Positions 56,521-64,000 of a stretch of 64,000 nt of DNA are shown piece by piece. Under the pieces are notes generated by a model that was not told the DNA's origin, did not search any database, and worked only from the letters and a program-made list of their open reading frames with translations. The translations under genes were made by a program, and so were the position numbers. Origin of the DNA: JAVVHH01 sp963848035 (GTDB taxonomy: Bacteria > Pseudomonadota > Alphaproteobacteria > Acetobacterales > Acetobacteraceae); the NCBI GenBank assembly GCA_963848035.1, contig CAWKCD010000001.1, positions 1,488,001 to 1,552,000 of the forward strand, written 5' to 3'. Positions within the stretch are counted from its first letter, which is position 1. Every line of letters starts with the position of its first letter.

Positions 56521-57474
56521 TCAGCCGACGATCTTGCGGCTCGCATCGATCAGCTCACGGACCGATCCGCAGCTCTTGTCGAAAGCGGCCTGCTCGTCGG
56601 CGTTCAGCTTGATCTCGACGATCTTCTCGACGCCGCCGGCGCCGATCACGACGGGCACGCCGACATACAGCCCGTCCACGCCATACTGGCCGGTCAGGTG
56701 CGCCGCCGCCGGCAGCACGCGCTTCTTGTCCAGCAGGTAGCTCTCGGCCATCGCGATTGCGCTGGCGGCCGGCGCGTAGAAGGCGCTGCCTTTCTCGAGC
56801 AGCTTGACGATCTCGCCGCCGCCATTCGCGGTCCGCTTGACGATCTCGTCGATCTTGGCCTGCGTGGTCCAGCCCATCGCCACCAAGTCCGGCACCGGGA
56901 TGCCTGCGACCGTGCTGTAGCGCACGAGCGGCACCATCGTGTCGCCGTGGCCGCCGAGCACGAAGGCGGTGACATCCTCGACCGAGACGTTGAACTCATG
57001 CGCCAGGAACAGGCGGAAGCGCGAGCTGTCCAGCACGCCCGCCATGCCGACGACCATGTTCGGCGGCAGGCCGGATTTCTGCTGCATCACCCAGACCATC
57101 GCGTCGAGCGGGTTGGTGATGACGATGACGAAGGCGCCGGGGCAGTATTGCTTGATCCCGTCGGCGACGGTTGCAATCACGCCAGCATTCTTGCCGATCA
57201 GGTCGTCGCGGCTCATGCCCGGCGTGCGCGGGAACCCGGCGGTGACGATCACCACGTCGGCGCCCTCGATCGCGGAGTAGTCGCTGCCGCCCGTCATATG
57301 GCTGTCGAACCCGTCGACCGGGCCGGACTGCATGATGTCGAGCGCCTTGCCTGCGGCCACGCCGCCGAAGACGTCGAACATCGCGACGTCGCCGAGCTCC
57401 TTCAGCCCGATCAAGTGTGCCAAAGTGCCGCCAATGTTGCCTGCGCCGATCAGCGCAATCTTTTTACGTGCCAT
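56521..57474 (-). CDS. mdh: Malate dehydrogenase
   Basis: The 317-residue LDH-like (type 3) malate dehydrogenase. NAD motif ALIGAGNIGGTLAHLIGLKE, substrate Arg/Asn segments GFPRTPGMSRDDL and ITNPLDAMVWV, and the catalytic His in GGHGDTMVPLVR. In many alphaproteobacteria mdh is followed by sucCD and then odhAB; here odhA follows directly. Confidence 0.97.
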   Translation of the reverse strand: MARKKIALIGAGNIGGTLAHLIGLKELGDVAMFDVFGGVAAGKALDIMQSGPVDGFDSHMTGGSDYSAIEGADVVIVTAGFPRTPGMSRDDLIGKNAGVIATVADGIKQYCPGAFVIVITNPLDAMVWVMQQKSGLPPNMVVGMAGVLDSSRFRLFLAHEFNVSVEDVTAFVLGGHGDTMVPLVRYSTVAGIPVPDLVAMGWTTQAKIDEIVKRTANGGGEIVKLLEKGSAFYAPAASAIAMAESYLLDKKRVLPAAAHLTGQYGVDGLYVGVPVVIGAGGVEKIVEIKLNADEQAAFDKSCGSVRELIDASRKIVG

Positions 57475-57609
57475 GTCTTGGAAATCCGCTCCCAGGGACG
57501 TTACGCTGGAGGTTCAGCGCCCAGCCAGGGGCCCGGCCGCCCGGAGGGTGCGGGTTGCTAACCCATGTGCGGCGGGGGGGCAAGGAGTGTCGGGCGCAAT
57601 TCGGTTGCA

Positions 57610-58782
57610 TTACGTAAGGTGCGGCAATGCCAGGTAGTCCTGACTTTGCATTTCGATCAGGCGCGAAGCCGTCCGCTTGAAGGCCGCGGCGCCGTGACCG
57701 GTGGGGTAAAGGTCGTCCGGCGCGGCATCCGCGCTCGCCACCAGCTTGACCCGGTGCTCGTACAGCTCATCCACCAGCGTGATGAAACGGCGCGCCGCGT
57801 CATGGTTGTCCGGCGACAGGATCGGCACGCCGTCGAGCACCAGCGCCTGATAATGGGTCGCGAGCGCGCCGTAATCGCCCGGACCGAGCGCCTGCCGGCA
57901 CAGCGTCTCGAAATCGAACCGGGCGACCCCGTTGAGCGCCAGCGGGACCGTCAGCGTATGACCGAGCACCTGCATTCGTTCCGCCTTCGCACGTCCGCGT
58001 CCGGCGAGTGAGGCGAAGGCGTCGTCGAGCGCTTGCTGGGATCGCTGGTCCGCCGGCACATGCCAGGTCGGTAAGGCTTGCAGGCGCTGGCGGCGGAAAT
58101 CCCGCGCCCCGTTGAGCACCAGCACGTCCAGATGCTGCTTGATCAGGGCGATGAAGGGCAGGAAAGCGTCGCGGCCGGGCTGCCCGGCGAATAGCTCGTC
58201 GGGCGCCGTGTTGCTGGTCGCGACCACGACGACGCCACGGGCGAAGAGCGCCTTGAACAGGCGCCCGAGGATCATGGCGTCAGCGATGTCGTTGATTTGG
58301 AACTCGTCGAAGCACAGCAGAGACGCCTCGGCAGCGATGCTGTCGGCCAGCGGCGGGATTGGGTCGTCCGAGCCTGGATCGTCGAGCCGTTCGGGCTGCC
58401 GGCGCCAGGCATGGATCCTCTTGTGGGTCTCCTGCATGAACGCATGGAAATGGATCCGCCGCTTCGGCGTGACCTCGGCTGCGGCGAAGAACAGGTCCAT
58501 CAGCATCGACTTGCCGCGCCCGACATCGCCGACGAGGTAGAGCCCGTGCGGATACTCCTGCGGGATGTCGTCGGTGCGCCGACGGTTGAGCACCCGGCCG
58601 AAGAACCCGGTCTGGCTGGCCTGCGCCGGTTGCGGACGGTAGCCACGCAAGCGATTCCAGAGAGTTTGCAGCCGTTCGGCGGCGAGCGCTTGCGCCGGGT
58701 CGGTCAGCAGGGCGCCTGATGCGAGTCGGGCGCGGTAAGCGGGCAGGGGGCCGCCCGCACGATCGGCGTCGCCGCCATCCAT
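57610..58782 (-). CDS. zapE: Cell division protein ZapE (AFG1-like ATPase)
   Basis: The 390-residue AAA-type ATPase associated with the Z ring. Walker A LVGDVGRGKSMLMDLFF (about residue 85), the HFHAFMQETHKRIH segment and Walker B LLCFDEFQINDIADAMIL are conserved. The gene ends 135 bp before mdh, a common neighbour. The gap between them holds no gene. Confidence 0.93.
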   Translation of the reverse strand: MDGGDADRAGGPLPAYRARLASGALLTDPAQALAAERLQTLWNRLRGYRPQPAQASQTGFFGRVLNRRRTDDIPQEYPHGLYLVGDVGRGKSMLMDLFFAAAEVTPKRRIHFHAFMQETHKRIHAWRRQPERLDDPGSDDPIPPLADSIAAEASLLCFDEFQINDIADAMILGRLFKALFARGVVVVATSNTAPDELFAGQPGRDAFLPFIALIKQHLDVLVLNGARDFRRQRLQALPTWHVPADQRSQQALDDAFASLAGRGRAKAERMQVLGHTLTVPLALNGVARFDFETLCRQALGPGDYGALATHYQALVLDGVPILSPDNHDAARRFITLVDELYEHRVKLVASADAAPDDLYPTGHGAAAFKRTASRLIEMQSQDYLALPHLT

Positions 58783-58967
58783 CAGCGGTCACCCAGCGGG
58801 CGGTGGGGGTCGGCGGCGAGCATGATCGGCTTCTCCCTTCCCCTCTTCCGCGACGAAACTCAAGCCATGAGACGTGAACGCAAGGGCGCTACGCATGATC
58901 CGCATGCACGCCGGCCCACGCGCGACAACAATTGCAAACGAAGGGCGGCCGCAGCTAAGAGGCAATC

Positions 58968-59600
58968 ATGCCGCAACTTGATTACCAAAAACTTGACGCG
59001 ACCCCGGTAGCCACCGACCCGTTCCGGCACATCGTGGTCACCGAGTTCGTCCCGCCCGCGCTGCTGCCCGAGGTCGTCGCCGGGCTGCCGAAGCTCGAGA
59101 AGGGCGGCTCGTTCCCGACCACCGGCCTGCGGCTCGGCCCGGCGGCGAAGGCGCTGATGGAGGAACTCGAGGGTCCGCTGTTCCGCCAGGCCGTTGCCCG
59201 CAAGTTCGACCTCGAGCTGAACGACGCCCCGGTGATGGTGACGCTGCGCGGCCAATCGCGCGAGAAGGACGGCCGCATCCATACGGATAGTACCGCCAAG
59301 CGTGTCACCGTCCTGCTCTATTTGAATCCTGACGTCGAGACCTGGGCCAAGCATGACGGCTGCCTCCGCCTCCTGCGCCGCCCCGACGACCTCGAGGACT
59401 ATGCCGTCGAGGTCCCGCCGGTGAACGGCACGCTGCTCGTGTTCCCCAATGGTCCGACCACCTGGCACGGCCACAAGCAGTTCGTCGGCCGCCGCCATGT
59501 GGTCCAGCTCAACTACATGACCACCGACGACAAGGCGCGCTACGAGCTCCGCCGCCACAAGATTTCCGCTTTCGTGAAGCGGCTGACCCGCGCCGCCTGA
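58968..59600 (+). CDS. 2OG-Fe(II) oxygenase family protein
   Basis: The 210-residue double-stranded beta-helix oxygenase. Fe ligands: HTD in GRIHTDSTAKRVTVLLYLN (about residues 103-105) and a distal His, either in TWHGHKQF or in GRRHVVQLNYM, with the Arg of the latter for 2-oxoglutarate. Similar to prolyl-hydroxylase-like proteins; substrate unknown. The IS630 element begins 7 bp after its stop. Confidence 0.85.
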   Translation: MPQLDYQKLDATPVATDPFRHIVVTEFVPPALLPEVVAGLPKLEKGGSFPTTGLRLGPAAKALMEELEGPLFRQAVARKFDLELNDAPVMVTLRGQSREKDGRIHTDSTAKRVTVLLYLNPDVETWAKHDGCLRLLRRPDDLEDYAVEVPPVNGTLLVFPNGPTTWHGHKQFVGRRHVVQLNYMTTDDKARYELRRHKISAFVKRLTRAA

Positions 59601-59691
59601 GTTATACCAACCGGCGCGTGATCTGACTCAAATGTGAATCGGTGCGGCTCGATAGGTCGTGGTCGCCTTTCTCGCTGTAGAGGAGGGAACG

Positions 59692-60761
59692 ATGACGGTC
59701 TCGATCACGCGATCGGAGCATACCGCGGCGGAGTTGCGTCGCGAGGCGGGGCGGACGGCAGATGCGCGGGCCTCGCGTCGAATGCTGGCACTGGCGCTCG
59801 TGCTGGAAGGCGAGAACCGTGAGACGGCGGCGCGCCAGTGCGGGATGGATCGTCAGACGCTGCGCGACTGGGTGCATCGCTACAACGCCGATGGACTGCC
59901 CGGCTTGTCTGACCAGCCGCATGGCGGCGGCGGGCGCTCGAAGCTGACCGAGGCGCAGGCGGCGATGGTGGCGCAATGGATGCGAGCCGGGCCGGTCCTG
60001 GCGACAGATGGCGTGGTTCGCTGGCGCGTGGTCGACTTGCGCCAGCGGATCGCGCGCGAGTTCGGCGTTGAACTCCATGAGCGCAGTGTCGGCAAGCTGC
60101 TGCGTCGGCTGCGTTTCCGCCGCCTGTCGGTGCGCCCGCGCCACCCCGAGGCCGACCCGGCCGCCCAGGAGGCGCATAAAAAAACCATGCCGATCTGGTC
60201 GCCGCCAGCATCCCGCCTGAAGCCCGCGGCAAGCCGATCGAGCTATGGCTGCAGGACGAAGCCCGTGTCGGCCAGCAAGGCAGCCTGACCTACATCTGGG
60301 CCGAGCAGGGCAGCCGCCCGACCGCGCCACGCGACCGTCGCTACGATTGGGCCTACATCTTCGGCGCCGTCTGCCCGGCGCGCGGCATCGGCGCCGGGCT
60401 GGTGCTGCCGTATGCCGACGCGGATGCGATGAACCTGCACCTGGCCACGATCAGCGCGCTCGTCGCCCCCGGCGCGCATGCGGTCCTGGAACTCGACGGC
60501 GCGGGCTGGCATCAACTCGGCGGACGGCTCCGGCTACCGGACAACATCAGCTTGTTGCATTTACCGTCATACTCGCCCGAGCTGAACCCAGTCGAGAATG
60601 TCTGGCAGTACCTCAAACAGAACTATCTCAGCAATCGCGTTTTCGACACCTACGAGGACATCGTCGACGCCTGCTGCGAGGCTTGGAACAAACTCATGGC
60701 GATGCCAGACCGCATCGCTTCCATCTGCACCCGGGAATGGGCAAAACAGGTCACGACATAG
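59692..60761 (+). CDS. IS630-family transposase read by -1 frameshift
   Basis: DDE transposase in two overlapping frames. The first (59692-60288) has an N-terminal helix-turn-helix region (RQCGMDRQTLRDWVHRYNAD) and a second DNA-binding domain; alone it ends after 198 residues in an unrelated tail. A run of seven A at 60178-60184 (codons CAT AAA AAA ACC) allows a -1 slip to the frame reading KKNHADLVAASIP, which holds all three catalytic acids: Asp in LWLQDEARVG, Asp in LELDGAGWH and Glu in SPELNPVENVW. The start has an AGGAGGG ribosome site. The fused product, about 356 residues, is of normal IS630 size. Confidence 0.88.
60178..60184 (+). promoter_or_regulatory. Probable -1 ribosomal slippery site (A7)
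   Basis: Seven consecutive A residues in the transposase gene at exactly the point where the frame must change by -1. A7 runs are a known frameshifting signal in insertion sequences. Confidence 0.75.
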
Positions 60762-60772
60762 GGCGGTTGGTA

Positions 60773-61438
60773 TTATTCGCGCCGCAGGACCCGGTCGGTC
60801 ACGAAGCTGGCGAGCCCATTGGCGACGAAATCCTGCTTGAGCCTGACTTCGTCGTATTCGCGCTCGACCCAGTCCAGGAAGGGCAGCCGGCCCTCGGCTT
60901 GCTCGGCGTAGCGCAAGAAGAACGCGTCCAGCACGCCGGTGCGGGCGGCTTTCCAATGGCCGAACCGCCAGGATAGCTGTGCCGACGCCTCGGCCGCGGT
61001 GCCGCCTTCAAACAGGATCGCAAAGCCAGAGGCCAGCCCGGCGCGGTCGGCGCCGGATTTGCAGTGCAGCAGCGCCGGGAAGCGGATCGTGTGCCATAGC
61101 TCGGCGAAACGCAGGATCCGGTCGCGGTGCGGGGCGCCGCGGCTCTCGAACGCCATGTAGACGTGGTCGAGGCCCAGAAGCTCGGCCCGCTCGCGGGACA
61201 GCGCGTCCGAGCCGCAGAAGCGGGGGCCGCGCAGGTTGATCAGCGTGCGCAGATGGTGTTTGCGGGCGAACGCGGTCAGCCGCGCCGGGGTCGGGTGGTT
61301 GGCGCGGTAGAGCTTGCCCGGCAGCACCTCGGCGAAATTCGTCCACAGCGTGCGGAACACGGCATGGTCGACGAACAGGCTGTCGCGCCAGGCACCCAGC
61401 CGCCCGGCGCCCGTGCTCAGATCGCCGCGGAAAGCCAT
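60773..61438 (-). CDS. Tyrosine/dual-specificity protein phosphatase-like
   Basis: The 221-residue protein has a CX5R phosphatase loop LHCKSGADRAGLASG (Cys at about residue 122) and an upstream general-acid candidate Asp in the RTLINLRGPRFCGSDALSRE region. The N-terminal part LPGKLYRANHPTPARLTAF resembles cyclin-dependent kinase inhibitor 3/DSP-like bacterial phosphatases. Its TAA stop abuts the TA target of the IS630 insertion. It lies 15 bp upstream of sdhB's end, in the same direction, and may be co-transcribed with sdhB. Confidence 0.82.
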   Translation of the reverse strand: MAFRGDLSTGAGRLGAWRDSLFVDHAVFRTLWTNFAEVLPGKLYRANHPTPARLTAFARKHHLRTLINLRGPRFCGSDALSRERAELLGLDHVYMAFESRGAPHRDRILRFAELWHTIRFPALLHCKSGADRAGLASGFAILFEGGTAAEASAQLSWRFGHWKAARTGVLDAFFLRYAEQAEGRLPFLDWVEREYDEVRLKQDFVANGLASFVTDRVLRRE

Positions 61439-61453
61439 GGTCGCGCCGGCGCG

Positions 61454-62236
61454 TCAGCCCACGCGGTCGGCGATGAGGTTCTTGATCTCGCCGATCGCCT
61501 TGGCCGGGTTCAGACCCTTGGGGCAGGTCTGGGTGCAGTTCATGATCGTGTGGCAGCGATAGAGCTTATAGGGGTCCTCGAGCGCATCGAGGCGGTCGCC
61601 CATGTGCTCGTCGCGGCTGTCGGCGATCCAGCGATACGCCTGCAACAGCACGGCCGGGCCGAGATAGCGGTCGCCGTTCCACCAATAGCTTGGGCAGGAC
61701 GTGGTGCAGCAGAAGCAGAGGATGCATTCCCACAGCCCGTCGAGCTTGGCGCGCTCGTCCTTGCTCTGGAGCCGCTCGGCGTCGGGCGGCGGGGGCGTGT
61801 CGGCCTTGAGCCAGGGCTCGACGCTGCGGAGCTGGGCGTAGATTTGGCTGAGGTCGGGCACCAGATCCTTGACCACGGCCATATGCGGCAGCGGGTAGAT
61901 CTTGACGTCGTTCTTGATCTCCGCGTGCGAGCAGAGACAGGCCAGCGTGTTGCCGCCGTCGATGTTCATCGCGCAGGAGCCGCAGATGCCCTCGCGGCAG
62001 GAGCGGCGGAAGGTCAGCGTCGGGTCGACCTCGTTCTTGATGTAGATGAGGGCGTCGAGCACCATCGGCCCGACCTTGTCCATGTCGAGCTCGTAGTGGT
62101 CGAGGCGGGGGTTCTGCCCGTCATCGGGGTTCCAGCGATAGATGCTGAAGGTCTTGGTGTTCTTGGCGCCCGGCGCGGCCTTGTAGGTCTGGCCCTTGCC
62201 GATGCGGCTGTTCTTGGGAAGTGCGAATTCGACCAT
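61454..62236 (-). CDS. sdhB: Succinate dehydrogenase iron-sulfur subunit
   Basis: The 260-residue complex II subunit. N-terminal 2Fe-2S domain with CREGICGSCAMNIDG and the later TLAC cysteine, and the C-terminal 4Fe-4S/3Fe-4S domain with CILCFCCTTSCPSYWWN and CHTIMNCTQTCPKGLNP. It follows sdhA by 18 bp. Confidence 0.97.
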   Translation of the reverse strand: MVEFALPKNSRIGKGQTYKAAPGAKNTKTFSIYRWNPDDGQNPRLDHYELDMDKVGPMVLDALIYIKNEVDPTLTFRRSCREGICGSCAMNIDGGNTLACLCSHAEIKNDVKIYPLPHMAVVKDLVPDLSQIYAQLRSVEPWLKADTPPPPDAERLQSKDERAKLDGLWECILCFCCTTSCPSYWWNGDRYLGPAVLLQAYRWIADSRDEHMGDRLDALEDPYKLYRCHTIMNCTQTCPKGLNPAKAIGEIKNLIADRVG

Positions 62237-62254
62237 GTCTGTCCTCGGCGCGCT

Positions 62255-64000
62255 TCAGTAGACGCGCTGCTTGGGCGGGAAGACGCTGACTTCGTTGGTC
62301 AACGTCCGCATCTTCACGTCACGGTAACCCAGTTCGACATTGCCCCTCGGGTCGATCCAGGCGAGCGAGTGCTTCATCCAGTTCGCGTCGTCGCGATCCG
62401 GGAAATCGTCGTGCGCATGCGCACCCCGGCTCTCCTGCCGTGCTTCGGCGGAGACCATGGTGGTCATGGAGTTGTCCATCAGGTTGGCGAACTCGATCGC
62501 CTCGAGCAGGTCGGTGTTCCAGATCAGGCTGTGATCGGCGATGCGGACGTCGTCCATGCCGGACCACAGCGTCTTCATCTTGGCGACGCCTTCCTTGAGG
62601 CTCTCGCTGTTGCGGTAGACCGCGGCGTGCGCCTGCATGGTCTTCTGCAATTCCAGCCGCATCTGGGCGACGCCGGTGCCGCCTTTGGCGTGGCGCATGC
62701 GGTCGAAGCGGTCGAGCGCGTTGTCGCCGGCATTGGCGGGGAGCGGGGCCTGCGAGGCGCCGGGCTTGATGATCTCGGCGGCGCGGTGGGCGGCGGCGCG
62801 GCCGAACACGACGAGGTCGAGCAGCGAGTTGGTGCCGAGCCGGTTGGCGCCATGGACCGACACGCAGGCGGCTTCGCCGACCGCCATCAGGCCGGGCACG
62901 ACGGCGTCCTGGTCCTCGGGCGTCGGGCGCAGCACCTCGGTGCGGTAGTTCGTGGGGATGCCGCCCATGTTGTAGTGGACGGTCGGGAGCACCGGGATCG
63001 GCTCCTTGGTGACGTCGACGCCGGCGAACACTTTGGCGGTCTCGCTGATGCCCGGCAGCCGCTCGTGCAGCAGGTCGGCGCCGAGATGCTCAAGATGCAG
63101 GTAGATGTGGTCCTTGTTGGGGCCGACGCCGCGGCCGGCGTTGATCTCGAGCGTCATCGAGCGCGAGACGACGTCGCGACTGGCGAGATCCTTCGCGGTC
63201 GGCGCGTAACGCTCCATGAAGCGCTCGCCTTCGGAGTTGGTGAGATAGCCGCCCTCGCCGCGGCTGCCCTCGGTGATGAGGCAGCCGGAGCCATAGATGC
63301 CGGTCGGGTGGAACTGGACGAATTCCATATCCTGCATCGGCAGCCCGGCGCGCATCGCCATGCCGTTGCCGTCGCCGGTGCAGATATGCGCGGACGTGCA
63401 GGAGAAATAAGCGCGGCCGTAGCCGCCGGTGGCGAGCACGACGGATTGGGCGCGGAAGCGATGCATCGAGCCGTCCTCGAGGCACCAGGCCATGACGCCG
63501 CGGCAGGCGCCGTCCTCCATGATGAGGTCGAGGGCGATGTATTCGACGAAGAACTCGACCGAGTGCTTCAGGCTCTGCTGGTAGAGCGTGTGCAGGATGG
63601 CGTGGCCGGTGCGGTCGGCGGCGGCGCAGGCGCGCATGGCCGGGCTCTTGCCGTATTCCTTCATGTGGCCGCCGAACGGGCGCTGGTAGATGCGGCCGTC
63701 CTCAGTGCGGCTGAACGGCACGCCGTAGTGCTCGAGCTCGTAGACCGCCGGGATCGCCTCGCGGCACATGTATTCGATGGCGTCCTGGTCACCGAGCCAG
63801 TCCGACCCTTTGACGGTGTCGTACATGTGCCATCGCCAATCGTCCTCGCCCATGTTGCCGAGTGCCGCGCCGATGCCGCCTTGGGCGGCGACCGTGTGGC
63901 TGCGGGTCGGGAACACCTTGGTCAGGCAGGCAGTGCGAAGCCCGGCCGCGCCCATCCCCAAGGTCGCCCGGAGCCCGGCCCCGCCAGCGCCCACCACCAC
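62255..64000 (-). CDS. sdhA: Succinate dehydrogenase flavoprotein subunit, 5' end outside window
   Basis: About 581 residues are visible; the first roughly 15-20 lie beyond the window. FAD motif VGAGGAGLRATLGMGAAGL begins the visible part, followed by the covalent-FAD His in TRSHTVAAQGGIGAALGN. Substrate-site segments include HPTGIYGSGCLITEGSRGEG and the catalytic Arg in the middle domain; the C-terminal SLLDLVVFGRAAAHRA is typical. sdhC/sdhD would be expected upstream, outside the window. Confidence 0.97.
   Translation of the reverse strand: MVVGAGGAGLRATLGMGAAGLRTACLTKVFPTRSHTVAAQGGIGAALGNMGEDDWRWHMYDTVKGSDWLGDQDAIEYMCREAIPAVYELEHYGVPFSRTEDGRIYQRPFGGHMKEYGKSPAMRACAAADRTGHAILHTLYQQSLKHSVEFFVEYIALDLIMEDGACRGVMAWCLEDGSMHRFRAQSVVLATGGYGRAYFSCTSAHICTGDGNGMAMRAGLPMQDMEFVQFHPTGIYGSGCLITEGSRGEGGYLTNSEGERFMERYAPTAKDLASRDVVSRSMTLEINAGRGVGPNKDHIYLHLEHLGADLLHERLPGISETAKVFAGVDVTKEPIPVLPTVHYNMGGIPTNYRTEVLRPTPEDQDAVVPGLMAVGEAACVSVHGANRLGTNSLLDLVVFGRAAAHRAAEIIKPGASQAPLPANAGDNALDRFDRMRHAKGGTGVAQMRLELQKTMQAHAAVYRNSESLKEGVAKMKTLWSGMDDVRIADHSLIWNTDLLEAIEFANLMDNSMTTMVSAEARQESRGAHAHDDFPDRDDANWMKHSLAWIDPRGNVELGYRDVKMRTLTNEVSVFPPKQRVY

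Larger units (their letters stand above)
59607..60770 (+). mobile_element. IS630-family insertion sequence
   Basis: A 1164-bp element with ends CCAACCG...CGGTTGG (7 bp perfect inverted repeats with further partial matches), each bordered by TA (59605-59606 and 60771-60772), the TA duplication typical of IS630/Tc1 elements. It carries one transposase in two frames. It is inserted between the oxygenase stop and the phosphatase stop, disrupting neither. Confidence 0.88.

Noticed and set aside
57475..57609. A small gene between zapE and mdh
   Set aside because: Open frames here are short, without ribosome sites or conserved features; the gap looks like a leader/terminator region.

Overview
The window comes from the chromosome of a GC-rich alphaproteobacterium, most likely of the Rhodospirillales and plausibly Acetobacteraceae. 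Pointers are a full hopanoid operon (hpnA to hpnG with squalene-hopene cyclase), the alphaproteobacterial replication-origin gene neighbourhood (maf, ppsR, hemE, hemH, hemJ, rho), a GTTC-N7-GTTC LexA box at recA, flagellar genes, and an odhAB-lpdA/mdh/sdhAB set without sucCD between mdh and odhA. The genus cannot be fixed from sequence reading alone. Genes are tightly packed with many 1-4 bp start/stop overlaps, and no gene-free stretch exceeds 300 bp.

Layout. 1-1.7 kb: ethanolamine ammonia-lyase eutBC (eutB cut by the window edge). 1.7-5.4 kb: a sugar-acid operon (enolase-superfamily dehydratase, idonate 5-dehydrogenase-like and gluconate 5-dehydrogenase-like enzymes) with a divergent TetR regulator. 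5.4-9.5 kb: an S9 peptidase, an aldo/keto reductase and two small unknown proteins. 9.5-14 kb: alaS, a DUF3072 protein, a cytidine deaminase and SOS-controlled recA. 14-19 kb: flagellar genes in two divergent groups (flgB flgC fliE fliQ fliR flhB; unknown ORF, fliO, fliP). 19-21.9 kb: nusG, secE, tRNA-Trp, a TonB-like gene, tRNA-Gly and a cupin. 21.9-31.8 kb: hopanoid locus (FAD amine oxidase and hpnL leftward; hpnA-hpnB-hpnC-hpnD-hpnE-shc-hpnG rightward). 31.8-36.7 kb: agmatinase family, PEP-CTERM metalloprotease, M20 amidohydrolase, lipoprotein and a proline-rich membrane protein. 36.8-38.4 kb: tRNA-Ala and scoAB. 38.4-44.9 kb: the origin neighbourhood, with a 284-bp DnaA-box-like and AT-rich gap between divergent ppsR and hemE. 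44.9-50.9 kb: priA, DUF484, xerC, pdxJ, pdxA, osmC. 50.9-58.8 kb: lpdA, odhB, odhA, mdh, zapE. 58.9-64 kb: a 2OG-Fe(II) oxygenase, an intact IS630-family element, a phosphatase and sdhB-sdhA (sdhA cut by the window edge).

How genes work together. HpnC, HpnD and HpnE make squalene, Shc cyclises it, HpnA/B/G process the extended side chain, and HpnL is a hopanoid-associated membrane protein. HemE, HemJ and HemH are haem-pathway enzymes grouped beside the putative origin. OdhA/OdhB/LpdA, Mdh and SdhAB cover part of the TCA cycle. PdxA and PdxJ make pyridoxine phosphate.

The main oddities are (i) the probable chromosomal origin at 39845-40128; (ii) eight places where a gene reads through only if one extra base is removed, five of them in the hopanoid operon, two in the TonB-like gene and one in scoB, which means either sequence errors or real decay; (iii) an IS630 transposase whose two frames join by a -1 slip on an A7 run; and (iv) regulatory motifs at recA and the flagellar divergent promoter. 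No CRISPR, prophage or defence island was seen. I found no wholly new multi-gene system.
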